Assembly (NCBI GenBank): GCA_965216105.1
Contig: OZ244147.1
Span: forward strand, 3,487,595 to 3,551,594
DNA from: JAALLB01 sp017643495
GTDB lineage: Bacteria > Pseudomonadota > Alphaproteobacteria > Rhizobiales > Rhizobiaceae
DNA length: 64,000 nt
Direction of reading: 5' to 3'
The position numbers were made by a program, and so were the translations under genes. Below, in pieces: positions 42,414-52,837 of this stretch (the first letter of the stretch is position 1; each line of letters starts with the position of its first letter). A model generated the notes under the pieces. That model made no database searches. It was not told the origin of the DNA and was given only the letters and a program-made list of their open reading frames with translations.

Positions 42414-44336
42414 TTGCGATCGGTACAGTTCCACTCCTTGCTCGCGGCCCTCGGCTGCGCTGCCAGTCTTTTGACATGGCAGGGGTCGGCGCATGCCTTC
42501 GAACTGTTCGGAATATGCTTCTCTGGCGAGTGCAAACAGGAGGAAGAAGCGGCTGCTTTCATCGACCCCAAAACCTATGAAGCCGTATTCATTGTCGATG
42601 AAACATTTTCAACGGATGTGGAGGATGCCCTCAAGAGCAGTTCCGAACTGTGGCGGGGCCGGGACAAGCCCGTTGCCGGCTCTGCCGGGTTGATCGCAAG
42701 GGCGAAAGGTGACTACCGGCGCATTCTGGCAGGATTGTACAACCAAGGTCACTATGGCGGCTCCATTTCCATTGAAGTGAACGGACAACAGGCCGCCTCC
42801 ATGAGGGCAGGTACCGACCTCCCGGGCAATTCCAGCGTCAGCATCCTGATTGAACCCGGACCTGTTTACCGGTTCGGCCAAGCAGAGATTGTCAATCAGG
42901 CGCCTTTCACAGATGACCCGAAGGATCAGGTTCCCCTGCCTGAAGATGTCGGGTTCCAAACCGGCGAAACGGCAAAAGCCGGTGCTGTCCGCCGGGCGGA
43001 AAAAGTCGCCCGGGAAGCCTGGCGACAGCAGGGTTACCCGCTTGCCCAAACCGGCAACAAATCCGCAACCGCCATTCACCCTGAAAACAAACTCGATGTA
43101 CTCATTCACATGGCGCCCGGACCCAAAGCCTCGTTCGGTGACGTAACAGTATCCGGCACAGAACGAATGGATCCCAGCTTCGTTTCCTACATGACCGGTA
43201 TTGAACGCGGCCGGGAATATGATCCGGATGAAGTCGAGAAGGCCCAGAAGCGTCTCGACAGGCTTGGTGTTTTTGCAAGCCGCAAGCTGGAGGAAAGCCA
43301 ATCCCTTGATGCTAACGGCCTGTTGCCGATTGACCTTGCGGTCAGTGAAAGGAAGCTCCGGCGGATCGGGATCGGGGCAACTGCCTCAAGCATCGACGGC
43401 TTTGGTGTTGAGGCGTTCTGGTTGCATCGCAACCTGTGGGGCAGAGCAGAAAGCTTGCGGCTTGATGGCAAGGTGGGCGGCATCGGCAATACGACGGATG
43501 CCGATGAATTTGATTACCTGTTCAGCGCAACACTGACGCAACCCGGCAAGTTTTCACCCGATACCGATCTGGTCTGGAATGCTTTCGTCAAGCATGAGTT
43601 CAATGACACCTACGAGGAAAACTCCGGGGGCGGGTCAATTGCCCTGACAAACTACTACTCGGACGAAATCACCTATACCCTTTCGGCCTTTGGCAAGTAC
43701 GGCGACTATGTTGACGCATTCGGAAACCGCACTTTTGTAACCGCCGGATTTGAAGGTGATGTCATTTATGACAGCCGCGACAGTAAAACCGACCCGACGA
43801 AAGGCTTTTATGCCGAGGTGAAGGCAAGTCCGTTCCAGGAGTTTGAATTCGGCAATACCGCCATTCGCATTGAAACCGAATTGCGTGGATACCATTCGCT
43901 CGACACGGAAAGCCGCAGTGTTTTGGCAGGACGTGTCAAACTCGGATCATTACTTGGCCCGTCCATTGTACAGACTCCTCCAGATCTTCTGTTCACTGCA
44001 GGTGGCGGAAACTCGATACGCGGATTTGCCTTCAAAAGTATCGGTGTGCCGGCACCTGGCGGCAACACAAGTGGGGGGCGATCCCTGTTTGAAAGCTCTC
44101 TGGAATACCGCCAGCGCATCAACGACCAGTTCGGGCTGGTTGCCTTTGTTGATGCAGGAACCGTAAACTCTGGCGAGTTTGTTGATTTCGAAGAAGATCT
44201 CAGCGTAGGCGCAGGCGTCGGCGTCCGTTACTACACAGGTCTTGGCCCGATACGGCTGGATTTTGCAGTCCCGCTCAATCCGGGACCAGATGATCCTGAT
44301 TTCGCATTTTATGCGGGAATTGGACAGGCATTCTGA
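42414..44336 (+). CDS. tamA: Translocation and assembly module outer-membrane protein TamA (BamA family)
   Basis: TamA is an Omp85 protein that works with TamB in envelope assembly. The 640-residue precursor has a signal peptide ending SAHA (about residue 28), three POTRA-like repeats over about 50-330 (for example KASFGDVTVSGTERMDPSFV) and a C-terminal beta-barrel. The barrel has the Omp85 motif GGGNSIRGFAFKSIG and ends in LGPIRLDFAVPLNPGPDD and a phenylalanine. The start is a TTG with a poor ribosome site, so it is not certain. Its stop overlaps the tamB start by one base. Confidence 0.93.
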   Translation: MRSVQFHSLLAALGCAASLLTWQGSAHAFELFGICFSGECKQEEEAAAFIDPKTYEAVFIVDETFSTDVEDALKSSSELWRGRDKPVAGSAGLIARAKGDYRRILAGLYNQGHYGGSISIEVNGQQAASMRAGTDLPGNSSVSILIEPGPVYRFGQAEIVNQAPFTDDPKDQVPLPEDVGFQTGETAKAGAVRRAEKVAREAWRQQGYPLAQTGNKSATAIHPENKLDVLIHMAPGPKASFGDVTVSGTERMDPSFVSYMTGIERGREYDPDEVEKAQKRLDRLGVFASRKLEESQSLDANGLLPIDLAVSERKLRRIGIGATASSIDGFGVEAFWLHRNLWGRAESLRLDGKVGGIGNTTDADEFDYLFSATLTQPGKFSPDTDLVWNAFVKHEFNDTYEENSGGGSIALTNYYSDEITYTLSAFGKYGDYVDAFGNRTFVTAGFEGDVIYDSRDSKTDPTKGFYAEVKASPFQEFEFGNTAIRIETELRGYHSLDTESRSVLAGRVKLGSLLGPSIVQTPPDLLFTAGGGNSIRGFAFKSIGVPAPGGNTSGGRSLFESSLEYRQRINDQFGLVAFVDAGTVNSGEFVDFEEDLSVGAGVGVRYYTGLGPIRLDFAVPLNPGPDDPDFAFYAGIGQAF

Positions 44337-47300
44337 TGAAACTGTCAGCAAGCAAGATTATCGCACTCATCCTTCTCGTCCTCTCGATCGGAGCAGGCCT
44401 TGTTATCAGTGGCAAGGCACAGGACTCCGATGCGGATGAGAAATCCACTTTTGTACGGTTTGTGGAAAACCAGATTTCGTCAGAGAATTTCCGCATCGGC
44501 CTCAACGGACTGGAAGGCACGCTTTCATCCGATGTACGCATGTCCTCGATCACGATCAGCGATGCCGACGGAGTCTGGCTGACAATTTCACAGCCGCGTA
44601 TGGTTTGGAGCCGCACAGCCTTGCTGACCGGCACGTTGCAGATCGACAGCTTGACAGCAGAATCAATTATTCACGAACGCAATCCCTTGCCGGACGAAAG
44701 CCTGCCGGATCCGGAATCAAGCGGCTTTGCCTTGCCCGAATTGCCGGTGGCTGTAACTCTTGAGAAACTGGATATCCCGAAGGTTTCTTTCGGAGATGCC
44801 GTTTTCGGTCTTGAATCAGAGGCTTCGGTGAAAGGCGCTTTCAAGCTGGCAGAGGGGGCGCTCGATCTTGATCTGGATATCACACGCCTTGACGGCCCGG
44901 GCGGCGAATTGAAAGCGCTTGCCACATATGACGGCAACAACAAAAACCTGAAGCTTGATGTGCGGCTCAACGAACCTGCCAACGGAATGATTGCCAATGC
45001 CCTGAACATCGAGGGACAGCCACCAGTTGCCCTGACAATAGCAGGGGATGCACCCGTTGAAGAGCTGGAAGTCAGTCTTGGCTTTGATGTTGCAGCCAAA
45101 CGCATACTGTCCGGCAATCTGGCTCTTAGCGAAGAAAATGAGGCGCTTGCAGCGCGGGCAACCCTTTCCGGCCCGCTTGCGGATATTCTACCACCCCAGC
45201 ATCAAGCCTTTTTCGGAAACAACAGTGACCTGAATGCGCTGCTGCTCTTTGAAGAAAGTGGGGCAATCAATCTGCAATCCCTCACGCTTGAGAGCGGTTC
45301 GGTGGGACTGAATGCTCAAGCTTATCGCCTTGCTGACGGTTTTTTCAAGGCACTTGATGCACAACTCATTCTCAAACCAAACGGTACCGAGCGCATCCTC
45401 CTTCCAATTGCGGGAGAAGATACAAGCCTTGCATCACTCGACATGACGATAAACTATGATGCAAGCCGCAGCAGTGATTGGGATGTCAACATTGAAGCTG
45501 CATCCATACGCCAGAATGACATCAGCATTCCAATTCTTGACCTTGAAGCCCGTGGTTCACTGGTCAACTTCAACCAGCCCGACCGTAGAGAGACCAGCTT
45601 TGAAATTTTTGGCAAGATTGACGGATTCGACAGCGAAGACGCAGGACTGAAAGAAGCGGTCGGCGACCAGGTCCGGTTGTATGCAACAGGCAACTGGAAA
45701 AGCGCTGCGCCAACACAAATATCGGCCCTGCGGGTCAATGCAAAGACATTCGACCTTACAAGCTCCGGTACACTCGACAAACTTGAATACACAGGGACAA
45801 CCACGCTTGCTTCAGGAGACCTGACTGCATTTTCCCGGATTGCAGAACGGTCGCTGGCCGGCAAGGCAAACATCCGGACTGCGGGGAAGTACGCACTTCT
45901 CAGCAACAGTTTTGACCTGACCCTGGAAGGCACAACAAACAAGCTTTCTCTTGGTGATCCGGTGGCAGACCGGTTGCTTGATGGCATCACAAACATGAAG
46001 GGCAGCCTGTCACGCAACGAAAACGGACTGGCCTTCAAAAACCTGCGTATTTCGAACAACCAGCTTGAGACCGGCCTTGACGGACGGTTTGCCAGCGAAG
46101 AAGCAAATCTCTCGGGAAATGCATTGATCCGCAACCTGCAAACCCTCTCCGAGAATGCAACCGGGCCGGTAGAACTGACCTTTGATGTTTCCGGCAGCAA
46201 CAAGCCGTTTTCAATCAACTCGACAATCGCCATGCCGAAGGGTGTTCTTCAGGGAAGGGAGATCAACGGACTGCGTCTTTCCTTTGAAGGCGTTACCGAT
46301 GGCAAAACCCTGGACGGCAATTTTGAAGGCGATGGAGAAATCGGAAACAAGCCGGTTTCGATAACTGCCGAACTTGAAACATCGAAAGACAGTATCAGGC
46401 TTGGCGCCCTCAATGCACGTGTTACCGATACCACGATACGGGGATATCTGACACGGTTTGGCAATGGCCTGCTGGACGGACGGTTTGATGTTGCCAGCTC
46501 CGATATTGGTGATGTTGCCGCCCTTAGTCTGGTTGATGCGGGTGGAGAAATAAACGGCACCGTCGAACTTTTTGATGAAGAGACGATGCAAACCGTCAAG
46601 ACCGACCTGTCGGTTTCCCGGCTGCGATATGAAGACTACCGCGTGAAATCCGGCACTCTGGTCGCAACGGCACTGGATGTTTTTAACCAGCCGCGTATCG
46701 GCGCAACCCTGAACGGCGAGACAATTCGCGCAGGCGGCACAACCATCAATACCGTGGACGCCAAGATCAGCGCCACAGGCAATGAAACCACTTTCGAAAC
46801 CGAGGCTTTCCTCTCGCAAAACAATGCCAATCTGAAAGCCAGCGGCAAAGTCCTGCAACAAGACCAGCGCAGCACCGTACAATTGGAAACCCTTGTGCTG
46901 TCATCCGATGTGGCCAATGCCAATCTCACAAAACCGGCAAGCATCATCCTGAGCAACGGCACGACGCGTATTTCCGATGCGGTTCTGGCTGTCGGCTCGG
47001 GCGAAATACGAGTGGACGGCTCTTCAGGAGAAGAACTCGATCTGCTAGTCGATATCAATGCGCTTCCTGCATCCATTGTAAATACGTTTGCTCCCGATGT
47101 ACGGGCAGGCGGCAATGTATCGGGGAGCATTCGTGTCTCAGGCAAGACAAACAGCCCCAATGCACGGTTTGAACTTGATGGCAGTGAGATGACTGCCGCA
47201 CCATTGCGCGAGGCGGGCGTATCACCTCTCAGTGTGACTGCCCGGGGAAACTATGAAGGTGACAATGTTCGCCTCGAAGCACTCCAGTTCAAGAACGCCC

Positions 47301-48643
47301 AGAATGTATCCGTTTCCACAACCGGCTCGATCTCCATTAAAGGCAGCGGGCTGGACCTGCAGGCCAGGGGAACGGTTCCTCTGGCTCTCGCCAGTGTTTC
47401 AGTCGCCGATCGCGGAGCAAGTATCGTTGGAAATGCAGGATTTGATGTTCGCATTACAGGAAACCTGAACGCTCCCGATGCACGAGGCAGCGTGCGTATC
47501 AGTGATGCATCCTATACCGATCCCCTTGCAAACCTTAGGCTTACCGGTATCTCGTTGCAAGCCAACCTTGCCGGCAAACAGGTTATTATAGAATCCGGTC
47601 AGGCAAGACTGGGTTCCGGGGGCAGTGTACGCATGGGCGGATCGGTAAGTCTTGCAGATAACCTGCCGGCAAATATCGACATTACACTGGCCAATGCCAG
47701 CTATACAGACGGCGAAACTTTCAGCACATCGGCCAGTGGGCAATTAAGACTGGAAGGAACCTTGCTCAGGGACCCGATACTGTCCGGAAACATTTCCCTC
47801 GGCAAAACGGAGATAACCGTGCCCGAGAGTTTTGCCGGTGACGCCACGCTGCTCGATGTGAAGCATGTCCGGCCCGACGCAAAAACGAGACAAACGCTGG
47901 CACGCCGAAACCAGGCGACACCTGCACCATCACCAACTGCCCGTCCAAGTATCCTGAGACTGGATGTTACAGTCAACGCTCCCAACCAGATTTTCGTGCG
48001 CGGCCGGGGACTTGATGCCGAACTTGGAGGCAATATCAGGGTTCAGGGTCCGGTCAGCAATGTACAACCAATTGGTCAATTCGAATTGCGACGGGGCAGA
48101 TTGTCCATTCTGGGAAAACGGATCGACCTTACAGAAGGCACCATTTCCCTGACCGGTGACCTTGATCCGGTTGTCAATTTTGTTGCCCAGACGAGTGCCC
48201 AGGATGTTGAGGCCTATATCATTATCAAGGGGAGGATATCAGATGTTGATGTCAGCTTTACATCCTCGCCCGAACTGCCCCAGGACGAGGTTCTTGCGCT
48301 GATAATATTCGGACGCGGGATCAATGACCTGTCACCCGTACAAATTGCCCGGCTGGCGGCGATTGCCGCAGAACTGACCGGAGGCAACAGTCCGGGCCTT
48401 GTTGACGGTATCCGCCGCGGTGCAGGACTGGATGACCTTGATGTTGTTGAGGACGATGACGGGAATGCTGCCGTGCGAGCCGGGAAATACGTCAGTGACA
48501 ATGTCTACCTTGGCGTGGAGGCCGGACAGAAAAACACGGAAGCGACAGTCAATCTGGATATTACCGATAACCTGACTGCGCGGGGAGGTGTCTCGTCTGA
48601 TGGGGAAACCAGTCTCGGGATTTTTCTGGAAAAAGATTACTGA
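44336..48643 (+). CDS. tamB: Translocation and assembly module inner-membrane protein TamB
   Basis: TamB is a very large periplasm-spanning protein of the AsmA-like/VPS13-like group that partners TamA and is implicated in phospholipid transport to the outer membrane. The 1435-residue product has one N-terminal membrane anchor (SKIIALILLVLSIGAGLVIS), a long beta-rich middle of repeating strands, and the C-terminal DUF490 domain (QFELRRGRLSILGKRIDLTE; SSPELPQDEVLALIIFGRG). Its ATG overlaps the tamA stop in ATGA, so the pair is translationally coupled. Confidence 0.96.
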   Translation: MKLSASKIIALILLVLSIGAGLVISGKAQDSDADEKSTFVRFVENQISSENFRIGLNGLEGTLSSDVRMSSITISDADGVWLTISQPRMVWSRTALLTGTLQIDSLTAESIIHERNPLPDESLPDPESSGFALPELPVAVTLEKLDIPKVSFGDAVFGLESEASVKGAFKLAEGALDLDLDITRLDGPGGELKALATYDGNNKNLKLDVRLNEPANGMIANALNIEGQPPVALTIAGDAPVEELEVSLGFDVAAKRILSGNLALSEENEALAARATLSGPLADILPPQHQAFFGNNSDLNALLLFEESGAINLQSLTLESGSVGLNAQAYRLADGFFKALDAQLILKPNGTERILLPIAGEDTSLASLDMTINYDASRSSDWDVNIEAASIRQNDISIPILDLEARGSLVNFNQPDRRETSFEIFGKIDGFDSEDAGLKEAVGDQVRLYATGNWKSAAPTQISALRVNAKTFDLTSSGTLDKLEYTGTTTLASGDLTAFSRIAERSLAGKANIRTAGKYALLSNSFDLTLEGTTNKLSLGDPVADRLLDGITNMKGSLSRNENGLAFKNLRISNNQLETGLDGRFASEEANLSGNALIRNLQTLSENATGPVELTFDVSGSNKPFSINSTIAMPKGVLQGREINGLRLSFEGVTDGKTLDGNFEGDGEIGNKPVSITAELETSKDSIRLGALNARVTDTTIRGYLTRFGNGLLDGRFDVASSDIGDVAALSLVDAGGEINGTVELFDEETMQTVKTDLSVSRLRYEDYRVKSGTLVATALDVFNQPRIGATLNGETIRAGGTTINTVDAKISATGNETTFETEAFLSQNNANLKASGKVLQQDQRSTVQLETLVLSSDVANANLTKPASIILSNGTTRISDAVLAVGSGEIRVDGSSGEELDLLVDINALPASIVNTFAPDVRAGGNVSGSIRVSGKTNSPNARFELDGSEMTAAPLREAGVSPLSVTARGNYEGDNVRLEALQFKNAQNVSVSTTGSISIKGSGLDLQARGTVPLALASVSVADRGASIVGNAGFDVRITGNLNAPDARGSVRISDASYTDPLANLRLTGISLQANLAGKQVIIESGQARLGSGGSVRMGGSVSLADNLPANIDITLANASYTDGETFSTSASGQLRLEGTLLRDPILSGNISLGKTEITVPESFAGDATLLDVKHVRPDAKTRQTLARRNQATPAPSPTARPSILRLDVTVNAPNQIFVRGRGLDAELGGNIRVQGPVSNVQPIGQFELRRGRLSILGKRIDLTEGTISLTGDLDPVVNFVAQTSAQDVEAYIIIKGRISDVDVSFTSSPELPQDEVLALIIFGRGINDLSPVQIARLAAIAAELTGGNSPGLVDGIRRGAGLDDLDVVEDDDGNAAVRAGKYVSDNVYLGVEAGQKNTEATVNLDITDNLTARGGVSSDGETSLGIFLEKDY

Positions 48644-48662
48644 AAAAGTGAACCGACGCCGA

Positions 48663-49403
48663 TCAGCCGCCAGTAAACCGGAATGGCGGCAATGAATTGA
48701 AAGCCGTTTTCAGTGCATCACCCCAACCGCTCGATATCTCGCTGAAATATTCGTCATCCGCAGCGACACGAAATTCCCGGGAAACTTTCAGGGCATCGTT
48801 TTCATAGAGACTCACATCAAGCGGCATACCGACAGAAAGATTCGCCTTTATCGTTGAATCGAATGACACAAGCATCAGCTTGATCGCATCTTCAAAAGAC
48901 ATGTCAGGATCATAGGCACGTATGAGTATCGGTTTCCCGTACTTTGCCTCACCAATCTGGAAAAACGGTGTTTCAGCAGCAGCCTCAATGAAATTTCCCT
49001 CGGGATAAATCAGGAACAGACGTGGCTCACTGCCCTTTATCTGCCCACCCAGTATCACTGTCGCATTGAAGGTCGATTCAGCCTGCTGGCCTGCAATTTT
49101 CTTGGCCTGAATTTCCGACCTCAGTGTCTGACCGATAATTCGGGCAACCTGAAACATGGAAGGCGCCTTGAGTAGCGATGGCTCACGCTCTTCCGGTGAC
49201 TTGCTGCGTTCATCGAGCAGGCTCACCACAGCCTGGGTTGTGGCAAGGTTGCCCGCTGTCATCATCGTGATGACCCGCTCTCCCGGAATTTCCCAGGTAT
49301 GCATTTTCCTGAATGTCGAGATGTTATCGATACCCGCATTTGTGCGGGTGTCAGACATGAACAACAAACCCTTGTTCAAACGTAAGCCGATACAATATGT
49401 CAT
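48663..49403 (-). CDS. Anbu, proteasome-like peptidase
   Basis: Anbu (bacterial proteasome homologue, HslV relative) forms open helical or ring assemblies and is a predicted N-terminal-nucleophile peptidase. The 246-residue product begins MTYCIGLRLNKGLLFMSDTR. After Met removal Thr1, Asp17 and Lys32 take the positions of the Thr-Asp-Lys site of the family. The phrase GIDNISTFRKMHTW is typical. It is last in an operon with ATP-grasp, alpha-E and transglutaminase genes, the cluster that defines Anbu systems. The physiological substrate of Anbu is not established. Confidence 0.93.
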   Translation of the reverse strand: MTYCIGLRLNKGLLFMSDTRTNAGIDNISTFRKMHTWEIPGERVITMMTAGNLATTQAVVSLLDERSKSPEEREPSLLKAPSMFQVARIIGQTLRSEIQAKKIAGQQAESTFNATVILGGQIKGSEPRLFLIYPEGNFIEAAAETPFFQIGEAKYGKPILIRAYDPDMSFEDAIKLMLVSFDSTIKANLSVGMPLDVSLYENDALKVSREFRVAADDEYFSEISSGWGDALKTAFNSLPPFRFTGG

Positions 49404-49429
49404 GACCCGTTGGCCGTCTCTGAAAGCGG

Positions 49430-50233
49430 TTACTGCTGCTGCACCTGAAGTGAAACGTCCATCGACTCAGTGCTGGCACCAATCCTCATGCCTGATACCG
49501 GGGCAGCATTCCTGTAGTCAAGCCCGGTTGCAAGCCTGACATAGCGATCATCCGGGGATATGCCGTTGGAAACGTCGAAACCGACCCAGCCAAGCCCGGG
49601 CACATGTGCTTCCGCCCAGGCATGGCTTGCATCCTGTTCTACCCGGTCATTCATCATCAGGTAGCCGCTAACATAGCGCGCGGGAAAGCCCATATGACGG
49701 ACGCTGGCCAGAAATATGTGAGCATGATCCTGACAGACACCCTTTTCGAGGGAAATTGCTTCCTCTGCAGTCGTTACCGCGCTCGTATGCCCGGCCTCGT
49801 ACTGAACCTGTTCGTGGATACGGGCTGAAAGCTCATGAAGCAATTTCACTTCCTCGCCAGCAACAATTTCCAAACCCTTTGTCAATTGCCTGATACCCTT
49901 GCCGGGTTTCGTCAGTGATGTGGGGCGCCGGAAAAGCCACAGCGGGGCATACCCCCCTCGCTCGCGAATGATGCCCGACTTGTCCTCGACGTCAATCTCA
50001 CCACGACTTGTTATGGCAATCTCGCTGCTATGCGGATCAATGCTGCACAAGATTACATGATTGTTGAACTGGTCGCTGAATTCTACTTCGCGAACGCCAC
50101 CTTCCACCGTGACCTCCCAGTCTGCAACCGTCTGGTTCTGGTCGGTTTTCGGTGTCAGCCGAACCTGCTGAAGCAGATACTTCACAGGCTCGGAATACTT
50201 GTACCGGGTTTCATGGGTGATTTTCAGTCTCAT
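49430..50233 (-). CDS. Transglutaminase-like protein of the Anbu operon
   Basis: A 267-residue member of the bacterial transglutaminase-like superfamily, usually cysteine proteases or amide hydrolases. An N-terminal beta domain (MRLKITHETRYKYSEPVKYL) is followed by the catalytic core with Cys167 in GVCQDHAH, His204 in DASHAWAEAH and Asp220 in VGFDVSNG. The start overlaps the alpha-E stop in ATGA, showing translational coupling. Anbu follows after 26 bases. Its role is probably processing of a peptide made or tagged by the ATP-grasp and alpha-E proteins; this is inference from the cluster. Confidence 0.93.
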   Translation of the reverse strand: MRLKITHETRYKYSEPVKYLLQQVRLTPKTDQNQTVADWEVTVEGGVREVEFSDQFNNHVILCSIDPHSSEIAITSRGEIDVEDKSGIIRERGGYAPLWLFRRPTSLTKPGKGIRQLTKGLEIVAGEEVKLLHELSARIHEQVQYEAGHTSAVTTAEEAISLEKGVCQDHAHIFLASVRHMGFPARYVSGYLMMNDRVEQDASHAWAEAHVPGLGWVGFDVSNGISPDDRYVRLATGLDYRNAAPVSGMRIGASTESMDVSLQVQQQ

Positions 50234-51180
50234 ACTGCATTCCCGTAGAACTGGTAGTCATTTTCTATCTGGTTACCGATCGAGATGTTCCTGGAGATAA
50301 ATTCTCCAATGAACTCGTGCAGGCCATCCTCAAAAATCTGGTCGATCGTTGTTTCCTTTAGATTATCCAGTATTTCATCCGCCTGTTCGTGACACGGTCG
50401 ACTGATGCCGTAATCCTTCTCAAGGTAATCCAAGTTTGCTGCAATATGCGTATAGCAGAAGGCGAAGGACCTCGGCATGCGCGCATCCAGCATCAAAAAG
50501 TCCGCGATTGTAACCGGATCAACCTTTGCCGGATACAACCAGCGGTAAGCCCGCTGGCCAGAGACACTGCGCAGAATGGTTTCCCACTGGATGTTGTCCA
50601 GCGATGAGCCGACAAAAGATACCGATGGCAACAATACATAGTATTTCACATCCAGTATGCGGGCAGTATTGTCTGCGCGCTCCAGAAATGTTCCCAGCCG
50701 GGCAAAATTATAGATATCCGTTCTCAGCATGGTGCCGTGAAGGGCACCGCGCACCAAGGCACTTTGCTGCCGGACCGTATCAAGCACACGTGGCAATTCA
50801 CGCTCGCTAACCGGTCGTGCAAGCAGTTGCTTCAAGGTCATCCAGCATTCGTTTGTGGATTCCCAGACCTCACGAGTAAGCGCTGTACGAACCAGCCGGG
50901 CGTTGAGCCGGGCTGAATCCACCACCGACATGACACTTGAAGGGTTGTCCGAATCCCGCAAAAGGAAATCAATGACCGAAGTCGCCGTATAGCTGTCATA
51001 CTTCTGCTCGTAGGATTCCCTGACGCCGGCGGTTCGAATAACCGACGCCCATTCATCATTTGCCGATTTCGACCTGGTCAGTGCGATACGGAATCCCGCA
51101 TCGATCAATCTCGAGATGTTTTCGCTACGCTCGAGGTAACGAAACATCCAGTAAAGGCCACCAGCCGTTTTACCTAACAT
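50230..51180 (-). CDS. Alpha-E domain protein (DUF403)
   Basis: A 316-residue, almost entirely helical protein. It begins MLGKTAGGLYWMFRYLERSE, with the NISRLIDAG phrase and repeated charged helices typical of the alpha-E family. Alpha-E proteins are found almost always with a circularly permuted ATP-grasp enzyme, a transglutaminase and often Anbu, and are predicted to act in peptide synthesis or tagging. The ATG at 51180 follows a TTG codon at 51183 that could also initiate. It overlaps the transglutaminase start downstream. Confidence 0.92.
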   Translation of the reverse strand: MLGKTAGGLYWMFRYLERSENISRLIDAGFRIALTRSKSANDEWASVIRTAGVRESYEQKYDSYTATSVIDFLLRDSDNPSSVMSVVDSARLNARLVRTALTREVWESTNECWMTLKQLLARPVSERELPRVLDTVRQQSALVRGALHGTMLRTDIYNFARLGTFLERADNTARILDVKYYVLLPSVSFVGSSLDNIQWETILRSVSGQRAYRWLYPAKVDPVTIADFLMLDARMPRSFAFCYTHIAANLDYLEKDYGISRPCHEQADEILDNLKETTIDQIFEDGLHEFIGEFISRNISIGNQIENDYQFYGNAV

Positions 51181-51215
51181 CAATTTCTGCTTTCGGTTGG
51201 TTTGTTTCGGTCATT

Positions 51216-52634
51216 TCACTCTTCCAGTACCCAGGTGTCCTTGGTTCCGCCGCCCTGGCTGGAATTTACAACAAGCGACCCCTTCTTGAGAGCAACACGG
51301 GTCAAGCCGCCTGGCGCCACAACGGTTTGCTGGGGTGACGTGAGCGCAAACGGGCGCAGGTCAACATGGCGCGGGGCAAGGCCCTTGCGAGTGAAAATGG
51401 GCACTGTCGACAGGGCCAATGTGGGCTGGGCAATATAATTGCCTGGTTTATCTTTCAGCTTGGCACGAAATGTCTCAATCTCTTTCTTGCTGCTGGTTGG
51501 CCCGATAAGCATCCCGTAGCCACCGGATCCGTGTACTTCCTTTACAACCAGGTCCTGAAGGTTTTCCAAGACATAGGCAAGCTGGTCAGGTTCCGAACAC
51601 CGCCACGTCTCCACATTCTTCAGAATTGCACTTTCACCCGTATAAAACTCGACGATTTCAGGGAGGTACGAGTAGATTGCCTTGTCATCCGCAATACCGG
51701 TTCCCGGTGCATTTGCAATCGTGATATTGCCTGCCCGGTAAACGTCCATGATGCCGGGTACGCCCAATTGTGAAACGGGGTTGAATGTAAGAGGGTCAAG
51801 GTATTCATCGTCAACGCGGCGGTACAAGACATCAATCGGGGAATAGCCCTGCGTTGTCCGCATCGCAATGCGCCCGTCCACGACCCGCAGATCATGTCCC
51901 TCAACAAGTTCAGCACCCATCTGGTCTGCCAGAAACGAATGCTCGAAATAGGCCGAGTTATAGATTCCGGGTGTCAGAACCGCGACCACCGGGTCACCGG
52001 AACAGGACGCCGGGGCAGATTCTCCAAGCGACCGACGAAGATTGCGTGGGTAGGAACTTACCTCCCGTACCTTGATCTGTGAAAACAGTTCCGGGAACAT
52101 GTGCAGCATGGTTTCCCTGTTCTCCAGCATGTAGGAAACACCGGATGGCGTACGGGCATTGTCTTCAAGTACGAAAAAATCATCCTCTCCGGTTCTGACG
52201 AGATCAGTTCCGACTATGTGCGTGTAAATTTTTCCGGGTGGATCAACACCGATCATCTCCGGCAGGAATGCCTCGTTGTTTTCAATCAGTTCAAGCGGAA
52301 TTCTACCGGCACGAATGATTTCCTGACGGTGATAAATGTCATACAGAAAGGCATTGATGGCCTGGACACGCTGAATGATACCTTTTTCAAGTTTAGACCA
52401 TTCCCGCGCAGAAATGATCCGCGGCACAAGGTCAAACGGGATAAGGCGTTCGGCGGCTTCCTCTGCGCCATAAACGTTGAATGTAATTCCCGTACGCCTG
52501 AAGAAGGCCTCTGCTTCCGACGCCTTCTTGCGCAATCTTGAGGGATCCTCCGAGCCAAACCACTGCGCATACTCCTGATAAGGATCCCTGCAACCTGAAT
52601 CCGGAGCATCACTCAATCTCATTTCATCAAACAT
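51216..52634 (-). CDS. Circularly permuted type 2 ATP-grasp protein (DUF404/DUF407)
   Basis: A 472-residue ATP-grasp enzyme of the circularly permuted family, predicted to form peptide-like amide bonds. Visible are the N-terminal QEYAQWFGSEDPSRLRKKAS region, the VLEDNARTPSGVSYMLENRE motif, the NAPGTGIADDKAIYSYLPEI segment and the VVKEVHGSGGYGMLIGPTSS nucleotide loop. GGGGAAAT precedes the ATG. It is the first gene of the operon leading to alpha-E, transglutaminase and Anbu. Substrate unknown. Confidence 0.93.
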   Translation of the reverse strand: MFDEMRLSDAPDSGCRDPYQEYAQWFGSEDPSRLRKKASEAEAFFRRTGITFNVYGAEEAAERLIPFDLVPRIISAREWSKLEKGIIQRVQAINAFLYDIYHRQEIIRAGRIPLELIENNEAFLPEMIGVDPPGKIYTHIVGTDLVRTGEDDFFVLEDNARTPSGVSYMLENRETMLHMFPELFSQIKVREVSSYPRNLRRSLGESAPASCSGDPVVAVLTPGIYNSAYFEHSFLADQMGAELVEGHDLRVVDGRIAMRTTQGYSPIDVLYRRVDDEYLDPLTFNPVSQLGVPGIMDVYRAGNITIANAPGTGIADDKAIYSYLPEIVEFYTGESAILKNVETWRCSEPDQLAYVLENLQDLVVKEVHGSGGYGMLIGPTSSKKEIETFRAKLKDKPGNYIAQPTLALSTVPIFTRKGLAPRHVDLRPFALTSPQQTVVAPGGLTRVALKKGSLVVNSSQGGGTKDTWVLEE

Positions 52635-52837
52635 ATTTCCCCTACCTGCAAATACGAACCCTCACCCGAAACGGCCTGAACATGTATTTTTTAAAAGCTT
52701 AATGAAATTAAAGCCGTTAGTAAAAATTTGGTTCCAGTTTTTTTTCATGCATAATCACAAACCTGCACGGGAAAGGCATTTGCGGCAGATTTCAATGCCT
52801 GCTGATCAATTCAGGATAACTGTCGAAAGGGGGGAAA

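Noticed and set aside
45454..46233. A 259-codon minus-strand frame opposite tamB
   Set aside because: Antisense to a continuous conserved gene, with no motif; long shadows are common in this codon composition.
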